Origin: Haematococcus lacustris
Taxonomy: Eukaryota > Chlorophyta > Chlorophyceae > Chlamydomonadales > Haematococcaceae
Direction of reading: 5' to 3'
Assembly (NCBI GenBank): GCA_030144725.1
Contig: JASKMD010000018.1
Span: 4,851,721 to 4,915,720 of the forward strand
Length of the DNA: 64,000 nt
A program made the translations under genes and the position numbers. The notes beneath the pieces were generated by a model, which made no database searches, was not told the origin of the DNA, and was given only the letters and a program-made list of their open reading frames with translations. Shown here piece by piece: positions 36,918 to 57,019 of this stretch (the first letter of the stretch is position 1; the number at the start of each line of letters is the position of its first letter).

Positions 36918-38479
36918 GTGCTGGTTGGGGTCCCTAGCAGATCATCACCTGACATCTGCCTGCCAGCAAGGTCAGGGTGTTGTTGTGCAGAGGTTGTCTC
37001 TTGCTCTCAAGCTGTGTTTGTGCTCAACGTCAGTATGGAAGTGGCAACACCTACTTTAAGACCAGCATCTACGTCATCACAAGACATCTACCGACCAGCA
37101 TGGTTAGGGGCAAGCTGCATGTGTGCTTAGCGGCGAGGCTTGATTCCTTAGCATGGGCTCCCCGCTTCCATTCAGGCTGACCTTGACCCCTTGGCCCGCA
37201 CCCTCAAGGCCTCCAAGGCACCTCCCCAAGGCCAGGTGGGTGCCGCTCCCTGTGCCTTTGCCACCTCAGTTGACTGACTTCCCCCTTTGAGGGCCAGCAC
37301 CACCCTGCAACTCATCACATGCTGGCAGCCAGCCCAATAGGCCATCCCTGCACATAGCAGCAGGCATGGGAGGACGCATCATGCAGCTAGACTGTTGCTG
37401 ATCTGGCCCTCCATGACTTGAATCTGGCCCTCCACACACAAATGGAGTACTCCCACCCTGTCCAGCGTCAACCATCGCCCTGGTCCCTCCAGCAGCATGA
37501 AGCAGCTGCAGGGACAGGCAGGTGGCACTCCAGGCTCCCTCCATGACAGCACCCGCCCACCTCCCTTCATGTCTTGCCTGCTTGGGTGCAGTCGGCTGGA
37601 GGGGAGCAAGCCATGCCCGCTGCCGACACCCCTCCCTCATTAGTGGATGGGGCAGGGGAGGGCCAGGGGACGGCAGGCGGCTTAGGGAGCAGGAAGGAGG
37701 CTGCTCCTACCCACATGGTAGTGGCCAAGACTGTGGGGCCGGACGAAGCGACTCACTGGAAGCGCACTGACAACATCATCCTGACGGTGCTCAGCAGGTG
37801 GGTGGACCCGCTTCAAATCTCACTCCTGCCTGCAGCCAGCTGTCAGTGGGCCTGAGAGGCACGGTGGACTTGTACTGCTGCACCTGCCCAGCTCCGCATG
37901 GCAACGCCCATCTAGTGGGGTTCCTATTGTGATTGTGAGAAAGTAAGAGGCCCTCACTCGGAGGCAACGCTCACTTGACAAACACAGCAAAGCACTGAGC
38001 CACTAAGCGGAGCCCAAGACAGGAGTCACACTTTGAACCACGGAGAACTCACCCCCTGTTGGGCTGGCTGAACCTAGCGTACCTTGCTCCAACAGATTGC
38101 CAGGTCTGAGCATTGATGATGTGGGGCACCTCGCTTCAGTCATCAGCCACTAGGCTGCAGGACGTGTGCATTGTGCGTCAGCACTGTCTGACACATGTCA
38201 GCCTCACAGTGTGGAAATCCAGGGAGTCATGCTTTGTTGCATGGCATAGCCAAGCAGCAGGCAACCGTGCCCACAACCGCCTGGGCTCGGCTGTGTGAGA
38301 CAGTGACTCGCTGTAGAGTGTGTGTGAGAGTGTGAGAGTGTGAAAAAGGGTGTGATGGTTGCAGGTACCCTCTACCTGAGATGCCCCCTCACTACTACAC
38401 ACCTGGGGCTGTGCCCGAGCCTGCCTCGGTTGACGCCGCTGCTGCCGAACCACCTCTTGCTAAGCGGGCCAAGCAGTGA
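36918..38479 (+). pseudogene. 5'-truncated MED6 copy
   Basis: Only the last three MED6 exons are present: 37176-37235, 37592-37797 and 38365-38479, almost base-identical to the intact gene (two changes noted in the last intron, near 37987 and 38023). Homology begins about 36918 in an intron and ends at about 38650, the same point at which the intact copy is interrupted by a transposon. The first exons (SPFFDRTCNN and VIRKQ) are missing, so no MED6 product is expected. It is the downstream partner of an old tandem duplication, now separated by two transposons. Confidence 0.8.
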
Positions 38480-38650
38480 GGAGGGCATGGGCTGCCCAGA
38501 TGCATGAGGCATACGCATGTACGAGCCAGGATGCCAGAGGGAGGGCGCGGCGCGGCGCGGCGTCAGCGCATCTGGGTAGAACAGCGATTTGTGTACGCGT
38601 CCTAGTAGCACCGTGGGCTTGGGACTATCCCACCTCCGTCGCGTTCCGTT

Positions 38651-39638
38651 GCACTAGCGATGGTAATTGCGAGGAAGTATGACACATTAGCTGATCGTCG
38701 GCGCTTTTTCACAGTCCTTTCCTGTTGTTACACTGCTGTGGCGGTAGTATGACACCGGCGGCCTCACGGCGACAAACCAATAGGCGGGGCTCACCGGCGC
38801 CTCGCGTCACCCGGCACGGTTTGGTTGGCAACAGCGCAGTGCCTGCCGTACCCGTTCACAGCATGACCCTCACAATGACCACTCACAGCAACAGCCTACT
38901 AACGCCCATCGGTATGCAACGGGCAGCTGCAGCTTCGTGACCGCAGGCCAGACTATTTAAGCTCACAATCTGTCGATGCTACCTCAGCGACGCGCATTGC
39001 AGTCATGCTACCTCCGTGCAACTTACCCTCATGAACCGTGCTCTGAGACTTCACCAGCATTCACAACAGGTCAATACCTTCATCAGAAACTAGGGCCCTG
39101 CCAGAGTTCCCTGAGACGCATTAGGGTGTTACCCTATGCTGGCTTTCCCTTGGCCAGTGACACCCTGACCATATCCCTAGCTCAAGCCACAGCACCCTGA
39201 CAAGTCAGCTGCGCCCAGCATGCACCATGAGCGATGTAACCATGCTATTCAGCCAGGTCCACCAGGTCAACCAGCTGCTACTACCAGTACCTCCTAGCCC
39301 TGACTGGGGCGCACCAGCTGCTGCTGCTGCTGTTGCTGCTACTGCCTCAGCCACTGACTCAGGAGGCCAAGCGAGGGCAGGTAAAGTGGTGGAAGAGGCT
39401 TTGAGATTAGCATGAGTGATGAGAGTTAAAACAGCCCACTGCCAGGCAGGTTGAAGTGATGGTGACCAGTGCAGGGCGCTCCCCAGCTGCCTCTGGCGGC
39501 TGTGCTCCTGCACTCCCATCCATGCCGACGTCTTCACCACTGCTGCCACAGCTGCTGTCCCTCTTTTGGTGTAGAGACTAGGGGTGAGTGGCAGCGTCTA
39601 AAAACGCGCTGCTTGGCACCTGGCAACGGGGCAGCGTC
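38651..39638. other. Intergenic region, no recognised gene
   Basis: Begins where homology to the intact MED6 copy ends. A CCAAT box (38777-38781), a GGCGGGGC box (38783-38790) and TATTTAA (38954-38960) could form a rightward promoter. The only open frame of note after it (39227-39415, Ala-rich end) resembles no family I know. I cannot support a gene here. Confidence 0.4.
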
Positions 39639-40872
39639 TTACACCCGCTGCTTGGCACCCGGCAGCGGCTCGTCAAAGTCCTCATCCCGGTGGAACTTCA
39701 TCCAGGCCAGTACAAAGCCACACACCCCGAGCACTGCACAGGCAGCAGGGAGGAGCTCGTGTGTGATGGTGTCACACATTGCCTGCGTACATGTGCCAGT
39801 GCCTGGCCGCCAGCCCAGCAACCCCCCAGTCCCACCACACAGCCTGGCCCTGCACCTTCACCACCCTCCAGTGCCTACCCTACTCACATGGCCTGTGTGC
39901 TTGCCATGCCATGCACATGCACATGCACATGCACATGCACAGGCTATAGATTTTTTCTATGCACCTCATGCGGGTCTGCTGCTTTTTCTTAGCACTTACG
40001 TGCACCCACTCCAATGACGAACGGGTTCTTGGCCGCGGCAAAGAACTCTGGCGGCACGATGCCGCTGCCAATCAGCATCTCCCGCTCCCTCACCGTGAAC
40101 TTGTTGGCCGGCAGCTTCAGCAGTGTGTTAGCTGCGGTAGGGGCGGGGCCAGGCAAGGAGGGGCTGAGTAGAGCAGCAGGGTGTTGGCTGCCGCAAGGAT
40201 AGGATGAGGCAGGGCCCGTCAAGGTTGGGTAGGCACAGAAGTGGGTAAGTATGACTTGGGTAGGATCATGGGGACTGAGCCAAGGGCGTAAACAAACCAG
40301 TGTGCCAGGATTGCCAGGATTGGGTCAAGCAAAGGCGAGGTCAGGCAGGCCAGGAGCATCTACACCTGTTCAGGCTCTCCCACTCTCCCAGGGTGTGACC
40401 CCTCCCTCCTTGCACACCTACTTGGCAGCTTCTGTAGGTTGGTGTTGGGGTTCAGGGATTGCACCTCCTCCACACTGATCTTGCGTTTGAGGATGATGTC
40501 CTCCAGGCTCTCCCCCGCCCTCACCGGGTACAAGCGGTACGCCACCCCAATGCCGTCCAAGATCTCCTTATCGCGCAGCGACAGTTTTCCCGCAGGCAGC
40601 AACATGGTCTGCCCTTCTGACAGCTCGCTCACATTCAGATCAGGGTTCATGTTGATCAGCTGGTCCACAGTGATGTCTGCGAGGAGCACACACCAGTGGG
40701 CCAGCGGGTGGAGGGCAGAGGGGGCAACGGGCAGAAGGCGGGTGGAGAGGGGGGAGGGCGGCTTGCAGGGGAGGAGTATAAGGATAGAGGATAGGGAAAG
40801 GTGAAGATAGTGAGGCGCACCGCAGCACAGAGGGTGCAGGCTGCGAAGCAGACACTGTCAGGCTGACCGCGG

Positions 40873-40911
<39 letters not shown>

Positions 40912-41340
40912 AGAGGCAGGCAGGTAGACAGGCAGGCAGTAATTGACGCAAGTTTGGCAGGGGTGGGCAGCCTGGGTCGCAGGGTAGGGCGACAGCAGAC
41001 CCGGGCGGGCGCTGCGCCAGTGACGGGGTTATGTGGAAGGTGGTGCGATCTAGGAACTGCACCTCGCTTCCTGGCGATGCTTTCGAGGGTGTCGCCCTTC
41101 CGCAGTGTGTAGGGCCGCACTGTTCCCTGGAAGCTTGCGCCGGCGACCACGAGAGGGCGCCTGCACACCTGAGCACGAGAAGGGGCGGCCTGCGCGCCCA
41201 GGCAACGTCCGTGCGTTAGAGTCGTGTGCGAAATAACCCTCGCAAGCTTGCGTGCACCGTACCAAGACCGGCTGGCTTGTGCCACGGAGCCCCGCGCCGC
41301 GATGAAGCATCGTGCCCCTGCTCGCAAATCCCGAGTCACA
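39639..41340 (-). CDS. LysM-repeat protein with C-terminal membrane anchor
   Basis: Minus-strand exons are about 41340-41063 (5' end unresolved), 40676-40422, 40131-40010 and 39782-39639; joins from the first donor onward are in phase. LysM 1 (YTLRKGDTLESIARKR, then VDQLINMNPDL and LLPAGK) is split by the first intron. LysM 2 (YPVRAGESLEDIILKRK, VEEVQSLNPNT, LLKLPANK) is split by the second. Each is followed by a short motif (SLRDKEILDGIG, TVREREMLIGSG). A hydrophobic segment LLPAACAVLGVCGFVLAW and a short acidic tail end the protein. LysM domains bind N-acetylglucosamine glycans; plant and algal proteins of this layout are often plastid membrane proteins. A basic, Ser/Ala/Arg-rich N-terminus suggests a transit peptide. 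No ATG is in frame before a stop in the first exon, so an upstream exon probably holds the start. Confidence 0.75.
39907..39942. repeat. CACATG hexanucleotide microsatellite
   Basis: About five GCACAT units in the last intron of the LysM gene. Confidence 0.8.
40873..40939. repeat. CAGG tetranucleotide microsatellite
   Basis: Array of GGCA units with two interruptions, in the first intron of the LysM gene. Confidence 0.85.
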
Positions 41341-42066
41341 AGGGCGTAGATCTACTGAGATACCGGGCTGCTTTTGAATGAGGACGTGGGTGAAACTGGC
41401 GCACAATGCAGCTGGCAATGTACAAGCTTGCGTCAGGCTATTCCTTTGCCATGCAGGAATTCGTAAAAACTTCAGTTTGATTTCTCGTTCCTGAACTCCC
41501 ATAGATACAGTTGAGTAAAACTGCTTGCATTTACTGTATTATGACGTTAAGCTGTATGCTGAGATTGATGGAGCACTCAAAACCCTGAACTCCGGTTGCC
41601 TGGCCAAGTTGCAACTCGCTGAAGTAGCACCAGCGATGCTGCAGCTGAGAGCTTTGTACGGCGCACCCACAGCCAAGCGACACGTCGCGACTAACGCCAA
41701 AAAGTGGGGACATGCGAGGGGGTTGTTCAGGGACCTCAGGGTGGGCCACCTCTTCCTGTGTTTTGCTGCTCTGTGCTGCTAGACCTGGCTAGTCCTGCCT
41801 ATCACCCAGCACCACCCTAGGTAGCTTAAGAGCCACTCGTGGACTGCTGTGATGCTGAGCCACTCGGGTAACACCCCCTGCAGCCTGCCCTAGCATTCCC
41901 TGCACCTCCAGCACAGGCACACAGCACGCTTGCAGCGCGCACCTTCTCACCATCTCTGCAGCTGCGCCAGATCATGAGGGGATTTTTCAGGAATATGTTG
42001 CTGCTGCTGCCGCCGCTGCTGCCCCTACTGCTGCCACTGCCGCCGCCCCCGCCAGCGCAGCCGTCG

Positions 42067-42104
<38 letters not shown>

Positions 42105-43109
42105 ACTGCGGGTGCTGCAGCCACTGTGTGCCATTACATGTATGATGCCATTACAGGTCAGGGTCCAGCCCGTCCCCATCAGGGTCCCCCTCCAGCCCTG
42201 CCATCCCATCGGCCCGCCTGCTCCAGCGCAAGCAGTCTCAGGCCAGTGCAGCAGGGAGGAAGGCTTCTGGGGTGGCGCAGCAGGTGGGCACACCACCAAC
42301 ATCACTACACGCCTACCCTATCCTGCCCACGCCTTGGCCCCACACCACCTTACACACCTACTCTGCCCAGCCCCTGCATAGGCCGGGCTGACACAGCTGG
42401 TGAGCACCTGCAAATCCCGCATCTCTTCAGAACCAGAGTTCAGGCCACAGCCCCGCCACACCTGCCTGCTGCACCCTACCATCACACCACCGTCCAGCGT
42501 CTCAATCGCTGGACCTCTGGCATCCTGGGGCAGCAGGGGGACAGCAGCAGGGGAGGGGAGGGTGATACATATCACTGCAGCACAGCGACAGACACCTTGC
42601 ACGGCGGCACCCACAGTCACACTAGTGGCACCATGCGCATGCATCACAGGGCTCCAGGTCACTTGGCCCAGCAGCCCAGAGCAAAACTGCCACTCAGCCA
42701 CACCGCGCACTGATGCAATGAGCATGGCCTGCACAGTTGCGGATGGTTACGCATGGGGCCCAAGCAAAACTCGAATGACTAGAATGCACGCATCTAGAGA
42801 CACCCTCATGCGCACACATCTGACACGGGCACAGCTCTTCACTGCACGTGTTTACATGATGCCAGGGTGGGTCCGCTAGCATTTACCCAAGCAATCACTG
42901 GGCCGGCAGACGCCAAGGTTGGTGCCCTGCCCTCTGTCCTTGTGTCCTTCAAGGCCCACCCACCAGCACTGCATCATCATCATTATACACTCAGTTACAG
43001 CCCAGTCATCCGCCCACACATGGTCAACACATGGCTACCCTACCACGACCCGCAAACCAACGTTCTCCTCACCCCCTAGCCCCATGACCTCACACCTCAT
43101 TCCTTTCAG
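41341..43109. other. Low-complexity region, no supported gene
   Basis: Lies between the LysM gene (leftward) and the helical-repeat gene (rightward). It holds CTG/GCC-rich tracts (42000-42115), which read as poly-Leu in one frame and poly-Ala in another. Upstream exons of the plus-strand gene may be here, for example around 41960-42170 (Ala-rich, then TVCHYMYDAIT), but I cannot confirm splice joins. The 85-codon open frame at 41525 has no recognisable features. Confidence 0.4.
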
Positions 43110-50665
<7,556 letters not shown>

Positions 50666-51823
50666 TGTGTGCGTAAGGGTGGCCATGGGGGGTGGGAGGG
50701 AGGTGGTGCTGGATGGGGTGCTGGTCAAGGTGTGATGAACCCGGTGGGCAAACGAGGACTGTGTAGCTTGGAGTAAGGGTGCTTGGCGAGGAGAGGCAAA
50801 TGTGATGGAGCGAGCTGGAGGCAGGTGTCACCGTGGCAGTTCATGAGTGGCAGTTCATGAGTGGCAGTTCATGGTGAGGGTGATGACATTGGCCAAGTAG
50901 GTGATGGTCTTGACATTTCCGGCGAACCTTTTCATGTAAGATGTCACATGTTGGTCTCTGGGAGATGTAGAGGAGCAGCAGGGGCGGTTCAGTAGGGCGG
51001 GGCTGAGGGTGGGGGGTTTGCTGCCGTGCAAGTATTGATGCGATGTGATAAAGGAGCGGGTGAGGAGTTGGTGCATGCACGTGAGCTGCTGGCCACTGTG
51101 GTGCTGACAAGTGTCACGCTGATGACCCATGACCCATGACCCATGACCCATGACCCATGACCCATGACCCATGACCCATGACCTATGACATATGACCGAT
51201 GGCCACGCTTATGACCCATGGCCCTGGCCCTCCCCCTGGCCTGGTCAGGGCGGGGGGGCAAGCTCAGGGTCCAGGTCAGGGCCAAGTCAAGGGCACGTCA
51301 GCGAGGCCGAGGACGGTGGCGAGTGTTGGTATTGGCATGCCATGCACCACCATCTGGGCGCAATGACCTGGATTCGAGGAAGCATCAGAGATGGGCAAGC
51401 GAGGTATGCACAATCACCTAGTATAGCTACTGAAGTATGGTTCAGCCTACGATATGGCATCCATGTCCCACTTGGCGTTGAGGCAGGTTATATTCATCAC
51501 AACAGTTTCCCCGGGTACGTACGGGTAGTCTTGAAGTGGAAGTGGCATGAAGCCAGGGCAGGGTTACACTACTTTTTTCAACATCACACACCGCCTGCTT
51601 AACCAGCACATGTTTGCAAGACAACACTCGCAAGCTCAACTCTGTAACGCACCACACAGCACATTGCAAAATGCTGAGATGACGACCAAAACTGAAACAA
51701 AGGAAATTGCAAAATTGGAAAATTGTGACGTGCGGACTCCGGCAAAACTGCAATTGTCAACCTAATCAACTGATCAGCTCATGTACTGTTCAATACTTAG
51801 TCCGGTCCATTACCATACACACA
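50666..51823. other. Intergenic region with short tandem repeats
   Basis: Holds three copies of GGCAGTTCATGAGTG (50835-50870) and about eight copies of CATGACCC (51121-51183). The gene to the left ends at 50665 and the LEA-type gene to the right ends, in opposite orientation, at 51824, so this is a convergent 3'-3' spacer. I see no gene in it. Confidence 0.6.
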
Positions 51824-54800
51824 TCACATCGCCCTGTCGGCGCGGGTCTGGCGAGCGCTGCCTTCCACCTCAGCCGCACCCTCCTTCACTCCGCGCGCGC
51901 CAGCCTCCACCGCGCTTGCGCCCTTATCGCGAGCGGTCTCGGCTGCATCAGACGCGGAGTCGCTCGCGGAACGGGCACTGCAGGCACGCACAAGGCATGC
52001 GGTTGTATCACAAATTATTCATGGCACGGCAAGGCTCATTTACTTCTGATCCCTCCGCCTCCCCTTCCCTTCTCTTCCCTCGCCCCCCACTTCATCCCTC
52101 GGTGCCTAAATACACTTCTCCCTTTCCCTCCTCCCAATCACTCACGCATCTTTCACTGCGGCGCCAGTGCCACCCAGGCCGTTGCGCACTGCAGCACCCG
52201 CCGAGTTGAAGGCTTGTTTGGCACCGTCGACCAGCTCCTGCAAAATGGCCAGCATCCTTGGTGAGTGGCCCCCACACCTTGACCATACCACGGAGCCGTA
52301 CACACCTACAATGTCTCACTCTTGATGTCTCATGTACTCACTCATGTACAACCCCATGCCTTGATCCCATCGCGCACCCCCACACATTCCACACACACAC
52401 GTCACACCCCAGGCATCTGACAGCACTGCGCCACTCACATTGGCAGTGCTGCTGGCGTTGTCCAGCGCACGCTCGGTGTTCTCCTGAGCCTGGTGGACAC
52501 CATCCTTCAGGTTGTCGCCAGCCTCGCGAGTGCTGTCGCGCACCTCATCACCGCGCTCTCGGGCCCCTTCCCTCAGGTTGCTGCCCAGCTCTTGGCTGCC
52601 GTGCTTGACATCTGACACCAAGCCTGCCACCTCACTCTGCACCAGCACCACCAGCACCACCAGCAGCAGCGGTGAACAGCACTGAAGACGCTAATTGCTT
52701 CAGGTGGCTGACACACAGCATCACACCAGTCATATGCACATGTCGTGTATAACCTCAGCCATCAAAACAAATTCTCATGCAAACCCTGGCCATGTGAGAT
52801 GTGCCTGCCCTGCTGCCGTATGTCACGAACTAAAATGAAACAAGAGTGTGGATGAGCTGAAGCAGGGACAGCGAGGGTGGTTTGACGCTGATGATGAAGT
52901 GGGCTGGTTGGGTCCTTGGGCAGCAGCGCCTAGACCAGCGAGGTTCTGTGAGGATGTAGGTTGTCAAGGCCTACTCGGAGGGCTGCATCAAGTGGGTTGC
53001 ATTATCTGCCTGTGATGTCTTTGCTGCTCGTCACCCCTGCTGACAAAAGCTGCCAACGACAACTGCCAGCCTGGAACACGCCATGTGCAGCCAGCTACGC
53101 AACAACACTGTGTCACGTGTCCGCTGCCTGCCCCTGCCTGCCCCTGCCCGTGCCTGCCTGCCTGTGCCCGCTGGTCAGGGCGAGTGGTGGTGCACATAGT
53201 GGGAAGGCTTGCAGCCTGTGAGCACTCACCTGGGCCTGATCCAGCCCCTGCCTCACATCATGGCCCACCTCCTGAGCCCCACCCTGTGCACTCAGGCCAC
53301 ACACCACAAGGTCAGCCTGTGAACAGCCTGTGAACAGTCCTCAAGCTGATGCATTGCCAGTGAGGGCAAATGATACCCCTACTGCCTGCATGATGTGCTG
53401 GCCACAGTCACGACAGCCGGGTTGCTGCCTATAGAGACAGGCAGCCTGGCAGGCTACAAGGCCAGCTGCCTAGTTCATGCTCCTGATGTCGCAGTTGGCA
53501 GTCGGCAGTGGCGGTGGGCAGTGGCGGTGGGCAGTGGGCGGTGGGCAGTGGCGGTGGGCAGTGGCAGTGGGCATCACAGCAGCTGCAGCTTAGCATTTAG
53601 GTGCCAGGCTGGTGAGGGAGGAGCCTCAGCTGACCTGCACGCGGTCTGCCGCTCGATCCAAGGTGCTGCTGGAGGTGGTGCGCGCCTTGGCAGTGGCTGC
53701 CTCTGCCCGCTCCCCACCCTCCTTCATGCGGGCCTGGACATGTGACAGAGGGCAGGTGCAGGAGGGCCAGCTGCGTCCGAATCATGGGGCAAAGTATGAA
53801 TATCTTTGCATTGTGTAATACCTATTACAATGATAGGTAGCTTAAGGTTAGGGACAGCTGAGGATCGATCCCATCTTAGGCAACACTAACCCTAAGATAG
53901 GTCTTGGGGGCAACATGGGGGCAAGAACAGGGTTACACAAAGTGAGATACGACTGAATAGGGCTGACATACTAACATGGTGGGTAGCTAGTTGTGTCATC
54001 ATTATCATATACATTATTAAGTCATATACATTAGCATTTAACGGTTATTTCTGTCGCAAGTATAGTCTAAAGGTATGAGCCAGCTTATTGTGTCATCATT
54101 ACCATGACATCAGTACAAGGCATTGCGCAAATGGCGTTGCTACTGCCTGGTTGCATGAGGTTGCTTAAGGCAGGCAGGGAAGCACATGCTTTCCAAGCTA
54201 GGTGCAGCAACAACTCACCTGCATGCTGTCCCCAGCGTCCTGGATGTTATCACCGACCTCCCGAGCACCACTCTGAGCAGCAGCACATGGCAGGCATACG
54301 ACAGGGCTAGCAGCCAGCAGGGCAGGCAGGGCAATCGACCGGCAGGGTAGGCAGGGCAGGCAGGGTACCACATGTAGGGGTGAAGTGGGTAAGGCAGGTC
54401 AGGGCAGGACAGGGAAGGGTAGGGCAGGGGAGGGCACCCTCACCAAGAGCAGCCAGTGTACTACCCCAACCGATTTGTTCCCAAACCCCCTCAACATGCT
54501 TCTCTTAGCCAACACACCTGCACCCTGCACCTGCCTCTCCACCTATGGCCTCCTCCCCATGGCCTCTTCACCGATCACCTCTCCTTAAACCCACTCAATC
54601 TCAGCATGACACCACACCAGGTTCATCGCACAGGCCACACGGCCAGGTACTTGGCCCATACATTGAGAAAGGCAGCCATAGCCATTACAGTGGTTGCCTG
54701 ATTCAGCTGCCGCCCTTTGCATCAAGAAGGTGTCTCCAGCATTGCAACCCCACTTTTCCAGCCCGGAAGGCCCCATTGCCCAGCCTCCCTGGGTGCTGCC

Positions 54801-56374
54801 TCCATGACCTGACCACTCCCAGCCACATACTCAGCCCACCTTGATGTCCTGCTGGGCGCGGTCTGTTCCGTGTTGCAGGTCATGGCCCAGGTCCTGGGCG
54901 CCCTGCTTGATGCTCTGGCCCAGCTCCTGGGCACCGTGCTTCATGTCTGACACTACCTCCGCAACCTTGCCCTGCGCAGCCATGGCAACACGCATACCCA
55001 ACAGCCAACACAGCTGATACGCCACAGCTGAGGTGAAAAGGAGGATCAGCAATGGTGCCTGGGCTAAGCAGCCGCTGTGTGCTCATGAACGCATGGCAGG
55101 GCAGTGGTGGGTGACTCACATGGTCGTAACTGAGCATAATGACAGTGGCAGTGGCTGCAATAGAAGCATGGCCGCAAGAGGTGTGGGTGAGGGCTCACCT
55201 GGGACTTGTCTGCCCCGTGCTCAATGTCCCGTCCGGTGCGGTGAGCGGAGGACTGAATCACGCAACAGCCAGGCAGTAGATATTCGTCACCAAATGAGTA
55301 AATGAATAAACAAATAAGAATACATATAAATAAATAAATGATTAAAATAAAGAAGGAAAGAAAGACGATGCCATCACCATTGGGCGTGCTTTAAGAGCGG
55401 AGAGTAGCCTCAGGGCATGCCCTTGCTACCCTCCCACCAGCAGGCATGACCCAACCATGGTTGGGAGGAGCCTCACCAACAGTAGACCATGTGTGGCCAA
55501 CATTTAGCTGTGTCAAGAACAAAGCCACGGCACACATGGGGCAGGGGGGTCCCATCCTTCTATTTGGTGCCTGCCTTGCTCCTGCTGGTAGCGCCTGCCT
55601 GCCTGCCTGCCTGCCTGGGCATGGCAGCTGTGTGGCAACAGCAGTGATGGCATGGCAAGAGAAGCAGCTGAGCAGTGAAGCAGTAAAAGCAGCTGAGCAG
55701 CTGAGTAGCAGAGCAACAGGTGCAGCGTGCAGTGCAAGCCCTGAGCGTTAGTGCTGACCAGCAAGACGTGACACAAAAAGGGCCAGGGTGTGGCTGGTCA
55801 GGGGCTGTCACACACCTGCACATCTTTGCTAACGTTGTCAAATGCATTTCCCGCCTGGTCTGCCTTGTGCTGGGCACCCTCCTTGCCCGCCTGTAGGATC
55901 TCCCTGCACCACACCCACAGCAGAGTGGCACAGCAGAGTGGCACAGCATCGCTGGATGTCACCCATGTTGTCCTTTGCTTGCCATTGGTGTTGCTTGGGC
56001 CAAAGTGATGCTTTGCTCTAAAGCATCTAGTGAGGATGTTGACTCTAGGCAACAGGTGCAGCCCACTCACCCTGCGCCTTCCTTCATCCTCTCTGCGCCA
56101 CGCTCAGCCTGCAGCCAGAAAGGCATGTGTCAGGTGGCGAGGTGCCGGTGTGGTGGAGGAAGTGGCAATGAGTGGATGTGAAACAAACAGGGGTGATCGC
56201 TGGGCCAGGGAAGCTGGGCAGTGACGCGCGGATGACCGCCGACGTGATGACGCTCACATCGGCGCGCAGAGCCACATGCCGAGCTGGCGCGGGCACTGGT
56301 CGAGCGCAGGGAGAGCGCAGTGACGTAGGGCGGGAGACACAGGCGATCCGGGAAGAAGTGATCAGGGCAGGCAT
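51824..56374 (-). CDS. Organelle-targeted LEA-type amphipathic-helix protein
   Basis: Eleven minus-strand exons close exactly: 56374-56258, 56108-56071, 55903-55816, 55252-55199, 54971-54840, 54272-54219, 53733-53635, 53283-53230, 52636-52439, 52237-52146 and 51977-51824, giving 359 residues. The first 39 residues (MPALITSSRIACVSRP..., Ser/Arg/Pro-rich, no acidic residue before Asp39) look like a plastid or mitochondrial transit peptide. The rest is a hydrophilic helical protein rich in Ala, Gly, Lys, Glu, Asp and Gln with 11-residue-like periodicity (KHGAQELGQSIKQGAQDLG, REGARERGDEVRDSTREAGD), typical of group 3 LEA proteins, which protect membranes and enzymes during drying or freezing. Exons 4, 6 and 8 are 54-nt paralogous modules, and exons 5 and 9 share a longer motif. 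Stress induction is expected from the family but not shown by sequence. Confidence 0.8.
53820..54218. other. AT-rich intron segment
   Basis: Intron between LEA exons 7 and 6, markedly richer in A/T than its surroundings, with a GTCATATACATTA motif twice near 54000-54035. No coding signal. Confidence 0.5.
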
Positions 56375-56869
56375 CGTCGTTATTCTTGAGCCGTTGCGAG
56401 AGTGTACTGTAATATCCAGCAACCGAGCTGCGGGTGTGAGGATGACGGACTCGTGTGACAAACTTGATTGAAAGTGTGACTAGGATAGACCAAGATCAGC
56501 GCCTTGGCCTAGCGAAGGGCATGTACGTACCTCATGGGGTAGGGATGGACCCAGCTACGTTAGAGTATTGCCTGGCGTATTGCCTGGCGCAGCTTCATGT
56601 ATGGCAATGTTTGGCGGGACAGCAATAGCTGCAAAGACGTCGACCGAGTTGTCTGAGAGCGCCCAAGCGCCCAAGAGTCCAAGGCGCCTACACCAACCAA
56701 CCATGGCCCTCTGTGGGTCAGACTCCTCAACCTCGTCTGCTTTGGGTGACGAGCCAACCATGCCTTGCATCCCTTGCGCACACCTGCTTGTGAAGCCAGT
56801 GTGAGCCTAGCTGGCAGTGTCACGTGATAAAGTATTCCTAGACATAGCAGTAGGGAGCGACTGATGTAC
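56375..56869. other. Intergenic region upstream of the LEA-type gene
   Basis: It probably contains the LEA promoter (leftward). I see no clear TATA box and no gene; the right edge is the GTAC target duplication of the transposon. Confidence 0.5.
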
Positions 56870-57019
56870 GGTCACCCCGGCCATTGGCCATGCCAATCCG
56901 TGACAGGCCTGCCGCTCGCACCACGCCCTAGTAGAGGGTAGCGAAGGCTATCGCGGTAAGTCACGCGCGCTAAAACTCGCGTTTTGCACTGAAGCCTTGT
57001 CCCAGTACACCGCCCGCCA
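56870..57019 (+). repeat. Left terminal inverted repeat
   Basis: 150 bp, partner of 59408-59557. Confidence 0.88.

Larger units (their letters stand above)
19932..37272. repeat. Large duplicated block, copy 2 (within contig 2)
   Basis: Twin of 1-17341. Contig 2 reads through both ends: partial tandem unit C on the left, and the 3' exons of the truncated MED6 on the right. This copy is therefore the better-supported context. Confidence 0.95.
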
